Part shown: piece by piece, positions 1-8,757 of the stretch
Numbering within the stretch: position 1 is the first letter of the stretch
How the letters are laid out: the number at the start of each line of letters is the position of its first letter
DNA from: Stenotrophomonas africana
GTDB taxonomy: Bacteria; Pseudomonadota; Gammaproteobacteria; Xanthomonadales; Xanthomonadaceae
NCBI RefSeq assembly: GCF_013004645.1
Contig: NZ_JABEME010000003.1
Location: forward strand, 186,001-250,000
Length of the DNA: 64,000 bases
Direction: 5' to 3'
Translations under genes and position numbers: made by a program
The notes under the pieces: generated by a model
What the model saw: the letters and a program-made list of their open reading frames with translations, nothing else
What the model was told of the DNA's origin: nothing
Databases searched by the model: none

Positions 1-2733
1 CAGGTCCACGCTGGTGTTGTCATCGTAGTAGCGGTTCTGCTGCGCGGTATTGCCGGTGAAGTCCTGGTAGTAGTGCGAGCGGAACTTGCCGATGGCCTGG
101 ATGTTGAAACGTCCGACGTCCCAGTAGATCGAACCTGACAGGACGTGCCGCGAGAAGCCACTGAGACCCGCCGGCGGCACGATCGCCGGAATGATCGTGC
201 CATCACTGGCCAGCTGCTCGCCCAGTCGCGAGTCCTGGGTCCGGTAGTCGGCATCGGCGTAGTTGTAACTGACCTTGAAGCCCAGTCCGTCGAACGGCTT
301 GGGCAGGTACGACAGTCGATGGGTGGCGGTCAGCTCGAAGCCGGTCAGCGTGCTGTCCTCGTCGGTGGTTACCTGCTGGCGTACCGGCACGGTCACGCTC
401 TGGCCGTCGATGGTGTAGGTCTCCGGCACCAGCGCGGTGGAGGTCCCGCCGTTGAACTGCTTCCAGTACACCGCGCCGGCCAGCATCGTGTCCGGGTTCG
501 GGTACCACTCCAGTGACAGGTCGCCGTTCCAGGACATCAGCGGCTGCGCGGCGGGGTTGCCACTGGCGCTGATGTCATCCAGCGCATCGGCCAGATTGCC
601 GTAGGTGGCATCGCTGCTCACGTTGATGGTGCGCCCGGCACCCAGCGCGGCGATGTCCGGCCGTGACATCGCGCGGTATGCACCGACCCGCAGCAACACG
701 TCCGGGCGCAGTTCGAAGGCCGCGTTGAGGCTGGGCAGCAGCTTGTCGTTGCCCGCCTTGAACACCTGCGTGCTGTACTCGCCGGTGGGTTGCAGGCGGA
801 TCGTGCCGTCACCGTTGTCCTCGATACGCAGCCCGGTACGCACGCCCTCAGAACGCACATCGGTCTTGACCCAGCGCAGGCCGAGGTTGCCGGTCACCGG
901 CAAGCCGAACAGGCTGCTGCTGAACTCACCCATCAGATAGAGGGCGCGCGTCTTCTCGGTGATATCGACATTGTTCGGATCCTGGAAACCCGGATCCAGC
1001 CCACTGTCGAGGCTGCCGCGGAACGACTGGTACAGGCAGTTCGGATCGAAGTACGCCCACGAGGAGATCGTGTTGCCGCTGGCGGCATCCATGAAATCAT
1101 CCTGTGGGAACGGCGCGCGGCAGGCCCGGTTGGCGGCGATGATCTTCGCCTTGTCGGCCGCCACGCGCTGGTCGTAGTCGGTTACCAGGGTGTTGTCGCG
1201 CAGGCGATAGTCGGCCTGGCTGGCGCGCACGCCGCCCTTGATGCGGGTGAAGAAACCGGACTCGGGCATGAAGCTGGCATCGAAGCGGCCGGCCTTGATC
1301 CTGTGGTCATTCTCCGTTGCGCTGGAGGTGACGCGCGCCGCGCCGGTGTAGGCGTCCCAGTTGTTGGGGTCGAAGCTCGGCGCCAGGGCAACACTGGGCA
1401 CTTCGCCGTGCCAGTCCCAGTCATAGTCCACGTAGCCGGTGGCACCACTGCTGATGCCCGGCACGATGGCATTGTTGACGTCGCGCTGGTTGGCGCGCAG
1501 GCGGGTCATGCGCTCGCTGTCGAGGCGATTGGTGTGCGAGTACGAAAGATCGGTGGACAGTTCCCAGGCCGGGGTCGGTCGCAGGATCAGGTTCAGGCCG
1601 CCACCGGTGTATTCCTCGCCGCGCCAGTAGCGGTTGGAAGTAGAGTCGATCGAGGTGCTGCCATGCAGGTGGCGCACGATACCGCCCTGGCCAACCTCGC
1701 GCCGGGTGATGCCGCGGCGGGCGTTGGACAGGCCCAGATCGCTGCGGTTCTCGTACCAGTTGCGCTGGGTGTGTTCGAAGTCGAGGTTCACTTCAACCAC
1801 GTCATTGGGCCGCCACTGCAGTGCGGCGAACTCGCTCTGCCGGTCGTTGCGCTCCTGCTTGAGGCGGTAGATGCGGCTGCTTGGCACCAGGTAGTACGGC
1901 GCGCCGTTGGCGATGGCCTGCGCGGACACTTCATTGCAGTTGGCATTGCCCACGTTCTGCGTGCCATCGCAGGCATACCAGGTGGAACCGCTGGTGATGC
2001 TCTCTTCCGGATCGGTACCGTCCAGGCGCTGGAAGCCCAGCGAGATGCCCAGCTTCTGACCATTACCGAACTCGAACTGGTCGATGTAGCTGGCGGTGCC
2101 ACGGTAGCCGATGCCGTCGTCGTCGCGGTACTTCTTGTCATACTCGGCCCAGCTGCCACGCAGATCGATCTGCGCCGAGCGCTTGCCGTACTCCAGTGGG
2201 CGCACTGTTTCCAGGCCGATGGTGCCAGCCACACCGCCTTCGATGATGTCGGCGCGCTGGGTCTTGTAGATGGCCACCGTATTGATCAGCTCGGCGGGGA
2301 ACATGTTGAAGTTCACCGAGCGGTCGCCGCTGCCGTTGGTGATTTCGCGGCCATTGAAGTTGGTACTGCTGAGGAAGGCGCCGAGGCCACGGATCGATAT
2401 CTCCGATGCACCGGTCTTGTCTCGGGTCGAGGCGGCGCCGGTCAGGGTCTCGATCGCATCGGCCAGCGAGGGCGCCGGCAGGTCGCCGATGTCATCGGCC
2501 GAGAGGACGTCGGCAATGACGGTGTCGTCGCGCTTCTTGTTGATCGAACTCTGCATCGATTCGCGGATGCCCGTGACCTGCACCTGGTCCAGCGTGGTGG
2601 GATCCTGCCCTGCCGCGTCCCTGCTGGATTGCGCCTGGGCTGTGGGCAGGCCCGCCAGCACGGCGAGCAACGCCACGATCAGGGGTGTGGGGGACAACGA
2701 GATGCTGTGCACTGCTCCGGCGGGTCGCCGCAT
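1..2733 (-). CDS. TonB-dependent receptor, carbohydrate (alginate)-type, 3' end cut by window
   Basis: Outer-membrane gated channel; the 911 codons in the window run to its edge without a stop, so the last barrel strands are missing. It starts MRRPAGAVHS, has a signal peptide ending near AQA, then a TonB box-like stretch (TTLDQVQVTGIRES) and a plug domain (VIADVLSADDIGDLPAPSLA, then IRGLGAF) followed by beta-barrel sequence. The style is that of the large Xanthomonas/Caulobacter receptors linked to polysaccharide uptake. The start at 2733 is supported by a strong GGGAGGAGGA ribosome site at 2738-2747. It is divergent from an alginate lyase operon and shares its putative operator region, so import of alginate oligosaccharides is the likely role; the substrate is inferred from context only. 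Confidence 0.9.
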   Translation of the reverse strand, partial: MRRPAGAVHSISLSPTPLIVALLAVLAGLPTAQAQSSRDAAGQDPTTLDQVQVTGIRESMQSSINKKRDDTVIADVLSADDIGDLPAPSLADAIETLTGAASTRDKTGASEISIRGLGAFLSSTNFNGREITNGSGDRSVNFNMFPAELINTVAIYKTQRADIIEGGVAGTIGLETVRPLEYGKRSAQIDLRGSWAEYDKKYRDDDGIGYRGTASYIDQFEFGNGQKLGISLGFQRLDGTDPEESITSGSTWYACDGTQNVGNANCNEVSAQAIANGAPYYLVPSSRIYRLKQERNDRQSEFAALQWRPNDVVEVNLDFEHTQRNWYENRSDLGLSNARRGITRREVGQGGIVRHLHGSTSIDSTSNRYWRGEEYTGGGLNLILRPTPAWELSTDLSYSHTNRLDSERMTRLRANQRDVNNAIVPGISSGATGYVDYDWDWHGEVPSVALAPSFDPNNWDAYTGAARVTSSATENDHRIKAGRFDASFMPESGFFTRIKGGVRASQADYRLRDNTLVTDYDQRVAADKAKIIAANRACRAPFPQDDFMDAASGNTISSWAYFDPNCLYQSFRGSLDSGLDPGFQDPNNVDITEKTRALYLMGEFSSSLFGLPVTGNLGLRWVKTDVRSEGVRTGLRIEDNGDGTIRLQPTGEYSTQVFKAGNDKLLPSLNAAFELRPDVLLRVGAYRAMSRPDIAALGAGRTINVSSDATYGNLADALDDISASGNPAAQPLMSWNGDLSLEWYPNPDTMLAGAVYWKQFNGGTSTALVPETYTIDGQSVTVPVRQQVTTDEDSTLTGFELTATHRLSYLPKPFDGLGFKVSYNYADADYRTQDSRLGEQLASDGTIIPAIVPPAGLSGFSRHVLSGSIYWDVGRFNIQAIGKFRSHYYQDFTGNTAQQNRYYDDNTSVDL

Positions 2734-2811
2734 GGTTTCCTCCTCCCAAAGGATCGCCTGCATGTCAGGCGTGGGACGCAGCTTCGGCACGGCGACATGA
2801 AAATGTCAACC

Positions 2812-2931
2812 AATTGGTATGCAATTGTTCAAATGCCTTTGATCCATACCAGTTGACCGCAATTTAATGTGCTCATGCAGCATGACTTTGCGCGGACGCT
2901 GGCTTACAACAGTCCCGAAAGTGGTATGCAG
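2812..2931. promoter_or_regulatory. Candidate GntR-type operators between the receptor and alginate operon
   Basis: Seen: a near-palindrome AATTGGTATGCAATT at 2812-2826, an inverted copy of the core (CCATACCAGTTG) at 2844-2855, and a further GTGGTATGCAG at 2921-2931. The core TGGTATG resembles the TTGGTATACCAA class bound by UxuR/ExuR-type GntR regulators of hexuronate genes (family knowledge). The sites lie in the 241-bp divergent region, so one regulator could control both transcription units. No regulator gene is present inside the window. Function is inferred. Confidence 0.45.
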
Positions 2932-2974
2932 GCCCACCCTGAAACGACGGCCCGGCCGTCCCTGGAAGGATTTC

Positions 2975-4414
2975 ATGCGCACTCACCCGCTGGCGTGTCA
3001 CCGATCCAATAATCTATGGCTTTTTTGCCTGACCACTGGCTTAGCATTGTGCCTGACCACTTCAGCAGCAAGTGCAGCCAGCTGGCTCGTCCATGATGTC
3101 GCCGAGTTCGCTACCGCCGCTTCGGCGCTGCAGCCCGGCGATGAAATCGTGCTGGCTGACGGCACCTGGGCCGATGCCCGGCTGCTGCTGAAGGGCCAAG
3201 GCACAGCGGCAGCACCAATCACGCTGCGCGCTCAGACCCCGGGCAACGTGATTCTCAGCGGCCGATCGGACCTGCGCTTGGCAGGGAGCTACCTGCAGGT
3301 GTCCAACCTGGTGTTCCGCAACGGCTATACGCCGGGCGATGCGGTGGTGGCGTTCCGTGAATCCAGCAAAGCGGTGGCCAGCCACAGCCGGGTCACCGGC
3401 CTGGTGATCGACGACTACGCCAACCCCGATGCCAGTGACCAGGACTACTGGGTTTCCTTCTATGGCAGCCACAACCGCCTCGACCACAGCCAGCTGCGCG
3501 GCAAGACCAACGCCGGGCCGACCGTGGTGGTGGTGCGCGATGCCACCCAAGGCCTGGACAACCAGCACCGCATCGACCACAACTGGTTCGGGCCGCGTCC
3601 GGCGCTGGGCGTCAACGGCGGTGAAACGATCCGCGTCGGCACCAGTGACACCTCGCTGAGCAATTCCAACAGCACGGTGGAGAACAACTGGTTCGAAGGC
3701 TGCGACGGCGAAACCGAAATCGTCAGCAACAAGTCCGGTGGCAACACCTACCGTGGCAACGTGTTCTACCGTTCGGCCGGCGCATTGACCCTGCGCCATG
3801 GCAACAGCAACCGCGTAATTGACAACGTCTTCCTGGGGGATGACAAAGCCGGCACAGGCGGCGTACGCATCATCAACGCCGACCAGATCGTCAGCAACAA
3901 CTACTTCGAACGGCTGGCCGGGTCCAGCAACCGTTCGGCACTGGCGGTGATGGATGCGCAGGCCAGCCCGCCACTGTCCGGCTATGCGCCGGTGGTGAAT
4001 GCCACCATCAGCCGCAATACCTTCGTGGACGTGGCGAAGATCAGTTTCGGCGTGGGCCACGATGAGGCCAAGGGCATCGTGGTCGCCGCCAGCAACAGTC
4101 GCTTCAGCGCCAACCTGATCGTCAACCGCAGCAGCAGGAACCCGCCCAATGCCGCCAGTTCGCTGGCTGGCATCGACTTCAGTAGCAACATGCAGTCGCC
4201 GGCAGCCAGCACCGTGTTTCCGGGAGGCGTAGAGGGCCGTAGCGTCATCCTGCAGCAGGCTGACAGCGGACTATGGGTGCCCACGCCTGCCCTGCCCGCC
4301 GTGGGCGCCGATCCTGCCCTGGCAATGACCGCGCGCGAGGCGACCGGCGTCGCCTGGTATCCCAAGGTGGGCGAAGTTGCCCTGTCACGCACCCGCAATG
4401 GAGTTGATCGATGA
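2975..4414 (+). CDS. PL6-family alginate lyase (chondroitinase-B-like), exported
   Basis: Polysaccharide lyase that cleaves alginate by beta-elimination, acting outside the cytoplasm. The protein (479 aa) starts MRTHPLACHRS at 2975 behind a GGAAGGA site; an upstream in-frame extension to 2867 lacks a ribosome site and would bury the signal peptide. The signal peptide ends near SAASA. The rest is a right-handed parallel beta-helix with Asn-rich turns. The PL6 signature is clear: ETEIVSNKS with the likely Bronsted base Lys253 and TLRHGN with the likely acid Arg274; the 21-residue separation equals that of the K250/R271 pair of chondroitinase B. First gene of the operon; its stop overlaps the PL17 start by 4 bases (ATGA). 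Confidence 0.92.
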   Translation: MRTHPLACHRSNNLWLFCLTTGLALCLTTSAASAASWLVHDVAEFATAASALQPGDEIVLADGTWADARLLLKGQGTAAAPITLRAQTPGNVILSGRSDLRLAGSYLQVSNLVFRNGYTPGDAVVAFRESSKAVASHSRVTGLVIDDYANPDASDQDYWVSFYGSHNRLDHSQLRGKTNAGPTVVVVRDATQGLDNQHRIDHNWFGPRPALGVNGGETIRVGTSDTSLSNSNSTVENNWFEGCDGETEIVSNKSGGNTYRGNVFYRSAGALTLRHGNSNRVIDNVFLGDDKAGTGGVRIINADQIVSNNYFERLAGSSNRSALAVMDAQASPPLSGYAPVVNATISRNTFVDVAKISFGVGHDEAKGIVVAASNSRFSANLIVNRSSRNPPNAASSLAGIDFSSNMQSPAASTVFPGGVEGRSVILQQADSGLWVPTPALPAVGADPALAMTAREATGVAWYPKVGEVALSRTRNGVDR

Positions 4415-6639
4415 GGTTGCAGCCGCTGTTCGTCTCCCTGGCCTTGGCCTGTCCCGTTGCCTTGATGCCGGCCGCCCCGCTGCTGGCGGCTCCGGCCACC
4501 GTCGCGCGACAGTCCGATGCGGCACCTGTGCTGGTCACCGCCGCACAGTGGCAGCAGATGGCCAGTGAAGGCAGCCGCTACCCGTGGTTCGCCAAGGAGC
4601 AGGCGCGCACCGAGGCAACGCTGAAGAAGATGATGAAGGCCGGTATCGACGTGCCGGTGCCCAGGGACAAAGGCGGCGGGCGCACGCATGAACAGCACAA
4701 GCGCAATTACCAGGCGCTGCTGGCGGCCGGCACCCTGTACCGGCTGACCGGCGACAAGGCCTATGTCGCGTACTCGCGCGACATGCTGCTGCAGTACGCC
4801 CAGCTCTACCCGACGCTGGGCCCGCACCCGGAGGGTCGCGGCCAGATTCCCGGCCGCGTGTTCTGGCAGGTGCTCAACGATTCGGTGTGGCTGGTCAACG
4901 CCATCCAGGGCTATGACGCGATCCGTGATGTGCTGTCCGCCGAGGACCGCGACACCATCGAATCGAAAGTGTTCCGGCCAATGGCGGAGTTCCTGGCGAG
5001 CGAACCGAAGAACTACGACCAGATCCACAACCACGCTACCTGGGCGGTGGCCGCCACCGGCATGACCGGCTACGTGTTGCATGACCCGGAACTGGTGGAG
5101 AAATCCCTGCGCGGCAGCCGGAAGGACGACACGTTCGGCTTCCTGCGGCAGATCGACCTGCTGTTCTCGCCCGATGGCTACTACGAGGAAGGCCCCTACT
5201 ACCAGCGCTATGCGTTGGCGCCGTTTCTGCTGTTCGCCAACGCCATCGAGCGCAACGAGCCGCAGCGGAGGATCTTCGCGCGCCGTGACGGCGTGCTGTT
5301 GAAGGCCGTGGATGTGCTCGTGCAGACCAGCTACGGCGGCCTGTTCTTCCCGATCAACGACGCCATCCTGGACAAGGGCATCGACACCGAAGAGCTGGTG
5401 GCTGGTATCGGCATTGCTTACGCACGCACCGGTGATGACCGCCTGTTGTCGGTGGCCCAGCAGCAGAAGCGCCTGCTGTTGTCGCCCGAAGGCCTGCAGG
5501 TGGCACAGGCACTGGCCGCCAACAAGGCCAAGCCCTTCGACTACCGGCCGATGCTGCTGCGCGATGGCCCTGACGGCAATCGCGGCGGCCTGGCGATCCT
5601 GCGCATGAACGGCGAACGCGGTCAGGCGCTGGTGCAGAAGGACACGATGCAGGGCATGGGACACGGCCACTTCGACAAGCTCAACTGGCTGTTCTACGAC
5701 AACGGCAACCCGGTGGTGACCGACTACGGCGCCGCCCGCTTCCTCAATGTGGAAGCCAAGCGTGGGGGCATCTACCTGGCCGAGAACCGCAGCTGGGCCA
5801 AGCAGACCGTGGCCCACAACACCCTGGTGGTGGACGAGCAGAGCCACTTCAAGGGCGACTGGAAGCGCGGTGAGGAGCATGCCCCGCAGGTGCGCTTCTT
5901 CCAGGCCGATGCCGATACCCAGATTGCCTCGGCAACGATGCGCGATGCCTATCCCGGCGTGGTGTTTACCCGCACCCAGGCGCTGCTGCGCCACCCTGAC
6001 CTGGGTCTGCCGGTGGTGCTGGACCTGCTGCAGGTGCACGGTGACAAGGCCGCGCGCTACGACCTGCCGCTGCACTTCAACGGCCACATCGTCACCACCG
6101 GCTTCGAGGCCGAACACTTCCCCGCCCAGCGCCCGGTGCTGGGCAAGGACAACGGCTACCAGCACCTGTGGCTGGATGCACGCAGCAAACCCGGCAGCGA
6201 GCCGCGTTCGCTGGCCTGGCTGCTGGATGGACGCTTCTATACCTACCGCTTCGGCAGCAGTGCGCCGGCACAGGCGCTGCTGTTGGAAAGCGGTGCGAAC
6301 GATCCGGAATTCAACCTGCGCCGCGAACCGGCCCTGCTGCAGCGCGTGGAAGGCCAGAAGGAGGTGACCTTCTTCAGCGTGCTGGAGCCGCATGGCGAGT
6401 ACAACGGCACTGCCGAGTACGTGCACGGCGCCGACAGCCGCATCAAGGAGATTGTGCGTACCCGCGGCCACGATGCCGAGGTAATCGAGCTGCGCCTGGC
6501 CAGCGGTGCACGCATCGCCCTCGGCGTGGCCGATGACAGCAGCGCCCAGGGCGAGCGCAGCGTGACCGTCGATGGTCACGCCTACCGCTGGAGCGGCAGC
6601 CACGCGCGCATGGACCGCAGCAAGGGTGACGCGAAATGA
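4411..6639 (+). CDS. PL17 oligoalginate lyase (heparinase II/III fold), exported
   Basis: Exolytic lyase that converts alginate oligomers to the unsaturated monomer, which rearranges to DEH. It has 742 residues with a signal peptide (MRLQPLFVSLALACPVALM...LLA), an N-terminal alpha/alpha toroid, and a C-terminal beta-sheet heparinase II/III domain. Family hallmarks seen: IHNHATWAVAATGM, the tyrosine motif GYYEEGPYYQRYA around residues 257-268 (Tyr263/264, matching the catalytic Tyr region of PL17), GHGHFDKLNWLFYDNG and a following arginine segment. It is translationally coupled to PL6 and to the MFS gene (ATGA overlaps at both ends). S. maltophilia is known to encode a PL17 lyase; identity with that enzyme is not shown here. 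Confidence 0.92.
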   Translation: MRLQPLFVSLALACPVALMPAAPLLAAPATVARQSDAAPVLVTAAQWQQMASEGSRYPWFAKEQARTEATLKKMMKAGIDVPVPRDKGGGRTHEQHKRNYQALLAAGTLYRLTGDKAYVAYSRDMLLQYAQLYPTLGPHPEGRGQIPGRVFWQVLNDSVWLVNAIQGYDAIRDVLSAEDRDTIESKVFRPMAEFLASEPKNYDQIHNHATWAVAATGMTGYVLHDPELVEKSLRGSRKDDTFGFLRQIDLLFSPDGYYEEGPYYQRYALAPFLLFANAIERNEPQRRIFARRDGVLLKAVDVLVQTSYGGLFFPINDAILDKGIDTEELVAGIGIAYARTGDDRLLSVAQQQKRLLLSPEGLQVAQALAANKAKPFDYRPMLLRDGPDGNRGGLAILRMNGERGQALVQKDTMQGMGHGHFDKLNWLFYDNGNPVVTDYGAARFLNVEAKRGGIYLAENRSWAKQTVAHNTLVVDEQSHFKGDWKRGEEHAPQVRFFQADADTQIASATMRDAYPGVVFTRTQALLRHPDLGLPVVLDLLQVHGDKAARYDLPLHFNGHIVTTGFEAEHFPAQRPVLGKDNGYQHLWLDARSKPGSEPRSLAWLLDGRFYTYRFGSSAPAQALLLESGANDPEFNLRREPALLQRVEGQKEVTFFSVLEPHGEYNGTAEYVHGADSRIKEIVRTRGHDAEVIELRLASGARIALGVADDSSAQGERSVTVDGHAYRWSGSHARMDRSKGDAK

Positions 6640-7940
6640 ACGGCCCTGCGGTGGTGGATCAGCTGCGCAAGGTCCCGGTACGTTCGGCCGTACGCTGGCT
6701 GATCGTCGGCCTGATCGCTGTGGCCACGGTGATCAACTACATTGACCGCAACGCACTGGCGGTGATGTGGCCGGAAATCGCCAAGGAAGTGGGCGCGACA
6801 AAGGATGACTACGCGCTGCTGGTGACGGTGTTCATGCTGTTCTACGCGGCCGGCCAGTTCCTGTTCGGCCGTCTGTTCGACATGATCGGTACGCGCCTGG
6901 GTTTCGCCCTGTCGATCAGCGTGTGGTCGATCTCCATTGCCCTGCACTCGATCACCCATTCGATGCTGTCCTTCAGCCTGGTGCGGGCGATGCTCGGCAT
7001 CAGCGAGGCCGGCGCCTGGCCGGGCGCGGTGAAGGCCAATGCCGAGTGGTTCCCGGCACGCGAACGCGCACTGGCGCAGGGCGTGTTCAATGCCGGCGCG
7101 TCGATCGGCGCGATCGTGTCCGCACCGGCCATCGCCGGCCTGTACCTGTGGCTGGGCTGGCGCGGCACCTTCGTGCTGGTCGGTGCCATCGGCTTCCTGT
7201 GGCTGCTGCCGTGGCTGTTCGTCTACCGCGCCGGCCCGGACAAGCACCCCTGGGTGAGCGATGCCGAACGCCGCTTGATCATGGAAGACCGGGCTGGGCA
7301 GCAGGACGCCACCGCGCCCAAGGTGAGCGTGCGTTCGCTGCTGGCCCACCGGCAAAGCTGGGGCATGCTCGCCTGCCGCTTCCTGCTGGACCCGATCTGG
7401 TGGCTGTTCGTGTCCTGGCTGCCGATCTATCTCGCTGAAACCTTCGGCTTCGACATCAAGCAGATCGGCCTGTTCGCCTGGGTGCCGTTTGTCGGTGCCA
7501 TGCTGGGCAGCCTCAGTGGTGGCTGGCTGTCCGGGCGGATGATCCGCGCCGGGCACAGCGTGGACCGCGCCCGCAAGCTGGCCATCACGCTGGGCTGCGT
7601 GATCATGGCCCCTGCCCTGCTGGGCGCGGTGCTGGCCAACCAGCCATTGCTTGCCGTGCTGGCCATCGCCGCGGTGCTGTTTGGCTTCCAGGTGGCCATC
7701 GGCAACATCCAGACCCTGCCGGGCGACCTGTTCGACGGCAGCTCAGTGGGCACGCTGGCAGGCCTGGGTGGCCTGGCCGCCGTGGCCGGCACCTTGATCA
7801 CCACCTGGCTGGTGCCGGTGCTGACCCGCCACTCCTATGCCCCGATCTTCATCCTCGTTGCCGCGCTGGTGCCGCTGTCGCTGGCCGCGCTGTGGTGGTG
7901 GACCGGACCTATCCAGAAGCTCGACCGCCGCGGCGATTGA
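6636..7940 (+). CDS. MFS transporter, hexuronate (ExuT/ACS) type
   Basis: Inner-membrane importer, 434 aa, with about twelve hydrophobic segments. The first helix region VATVINYIDRNALAVMWPEI is typical of the anion:cation symporter branch that takes up hexuronates, with the inter-helix motif GRLFDMIGTRLG after helix 2 and GISEAGAWPGAVKANAEWFP in helix 4-5. Start ATG overlaps the PL17 stop (ATGA). In this operon it would carry the unsaturated monouronate/DEH made by the periplasmic lyases into the cytoplasm. Specificity is inferred from position. Confidence 0.9.
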   Translation: MNGPAVVDQLRKVPVRSAVRWLIVGLIAVATVINYIDRNALAVMWPEIAKEVGATKDDYALLVTVFMLFYAAGQFLFGRLFDMIGTRLGFALSISVWSISIALHSITHSMLSFSLVRAMLGISEAGAWPGAVKANAEWFPARERALAQGVFNAGASIGAIVSAPAIAGLYLWLGWRGTFVLVGAIGFLWLLPWLFVYRAGPDKHPWVSDAERRLIMEDRAGQQDATAPKVSVRSLLAHRQSWGMLACRFLLDPIWWLFVSWLPIYLAETFGFDIKQIGLFAWVPFVGAMLGSLSGGWLSGRMIRAGHSVDRARKLAITLGCVIMAPALLGAVLANQPLLAVLAIAAVLFGFQVAIGNIQTLPGDLFDGSSVGTLAGLGGLAAVAGTLITTWLVPVLTRHSYAPIFILVAALVPLSLAALWWWTGPIQKLDRRGD

Positions 7941-7986
7941 GCCTGCAGTTCTCTTTCATTCCCCCGCAAACCAAGGAGTTTTCCGC

Positions 7987-8739
7987 ATGTCGTTCCAGGA
8001 CAAGGTGGCCATTGTCACCGGCGGCGGCCGCGATATCGGTCGCGCCGTCTCGATCAAGCTGGCTGCCGCCGGTGCACGTGTCTGCATCAACTACGCCAAC
8101 GATGAAGCCAGTGCCCAGGAAACGCTGGCGCAGATCCAGGCGGCCGGTGGCCAGGCCATCGTGCATCGCGCCGACGTCACCGATGCCGCTGCCGTGGCCG
8201 GCCTGGTCGCTTCGGCACAGGCCGCGTTCGGCGAGCGCATTGACCTGCTGGTGAACGTGGCCGGTGGCATGGTGCAGCGTCGGCCGCTGGCCGAGATCGA
8301 CCCGGCGTTCTTCCACACCGTGATGGACCTGAACCTGACCTCGACCTACCTGACCACGCACGCGGTGGTTCCGCACATGCGCGAAGGCGCGGCCATCGTC
8401 AACTTCGCTTCGCAGGCGGGGCGTGATGGTGGCGGCCCGGGCGCATCGATCTACGCCACCGCCAAGGCGGCGGTGATGACCTTCACCCGTGCCATGGCCA
8501 AGGAACTGGGGCCGAAGGGTATCCGGGTGAACGCGCTGTGCTGCGGCATGATCGCCACCCGCTTCCACGACGAATTCACCAAGCCGGAAGTGCGCACAGC
8601 GGTTGCCGGCGCCACCCCGCTGCGCCGCCAGGGTGCGCCGGACGAAGCCGCTGACGCCGCTGTATTCCTGGCCTCGGATGCGGCGGCGTTCATTACCGGT
8701 GCGAATCTGGACGTCAACGGCGGCACCTACTTCTCCTGA
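7987..8739 (+). CDS. SDR oxidoreductase, likely DEH reductase
   Basis: Classical short-chain dehydrogenase of 250 aa. The dinucleotide motif is TGGGRDIGRAV and the NNAG element is replaced by NVAGG. The catalytic Ser-Tyr-Lys set is visible as NFASQAG followed by YATAK. The start MSFQDKVAI is preceded by AAGGAG with normal spacing. In alginate pathways an SDR reduces 4-deoxy-L-erythro-5-hexoseulose uronate to 2-keto-3-deoxy-D-gluconate with NAD(P)H; that role fits its place between the importer and the sugar kinase. A fatty-acid or sugar-alcohol substrate cannot be excluded from sequence alone. Confidence 0.88.
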   Translation: MSFQDKVAIVTGGGRDIGRAVSIKLAAAGARVCINYANDEASAQETLAQIQAAGGQAIVHRADVTDAAAVAGLVASAQAAFGERIDLLVNVAGGMVQRRPLAEIDPAFFHTVMDLNLTSTYLTTHAVVPHMREGAAIVNFASQAGRDGGGPGASIYATAKAAVMTFTRAMAKELGPKGIRVNALCCGMIATRFHDEFTKPEVRTAVAGATPLRRQGAPDEAADAAVFLASDAAAFITGANLDVNGGTYFS

Positions 8740-8757
8740 CCTGAGCGGATACCTGCC

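Noticed and set aside
790..2856. A 688-codon plus-strand frame over the TonB receptor
   Set aside because: Composition is that of antisense translation; the receptor on the minus strand has signal peptide, TonB box and plug motifs.
3982..6603. An 873-codon minus-strand frame over the PL17 gene
   Set aside because: Shadow of a clear lyase on the plus strand; no ribosome site or recognisable domain.
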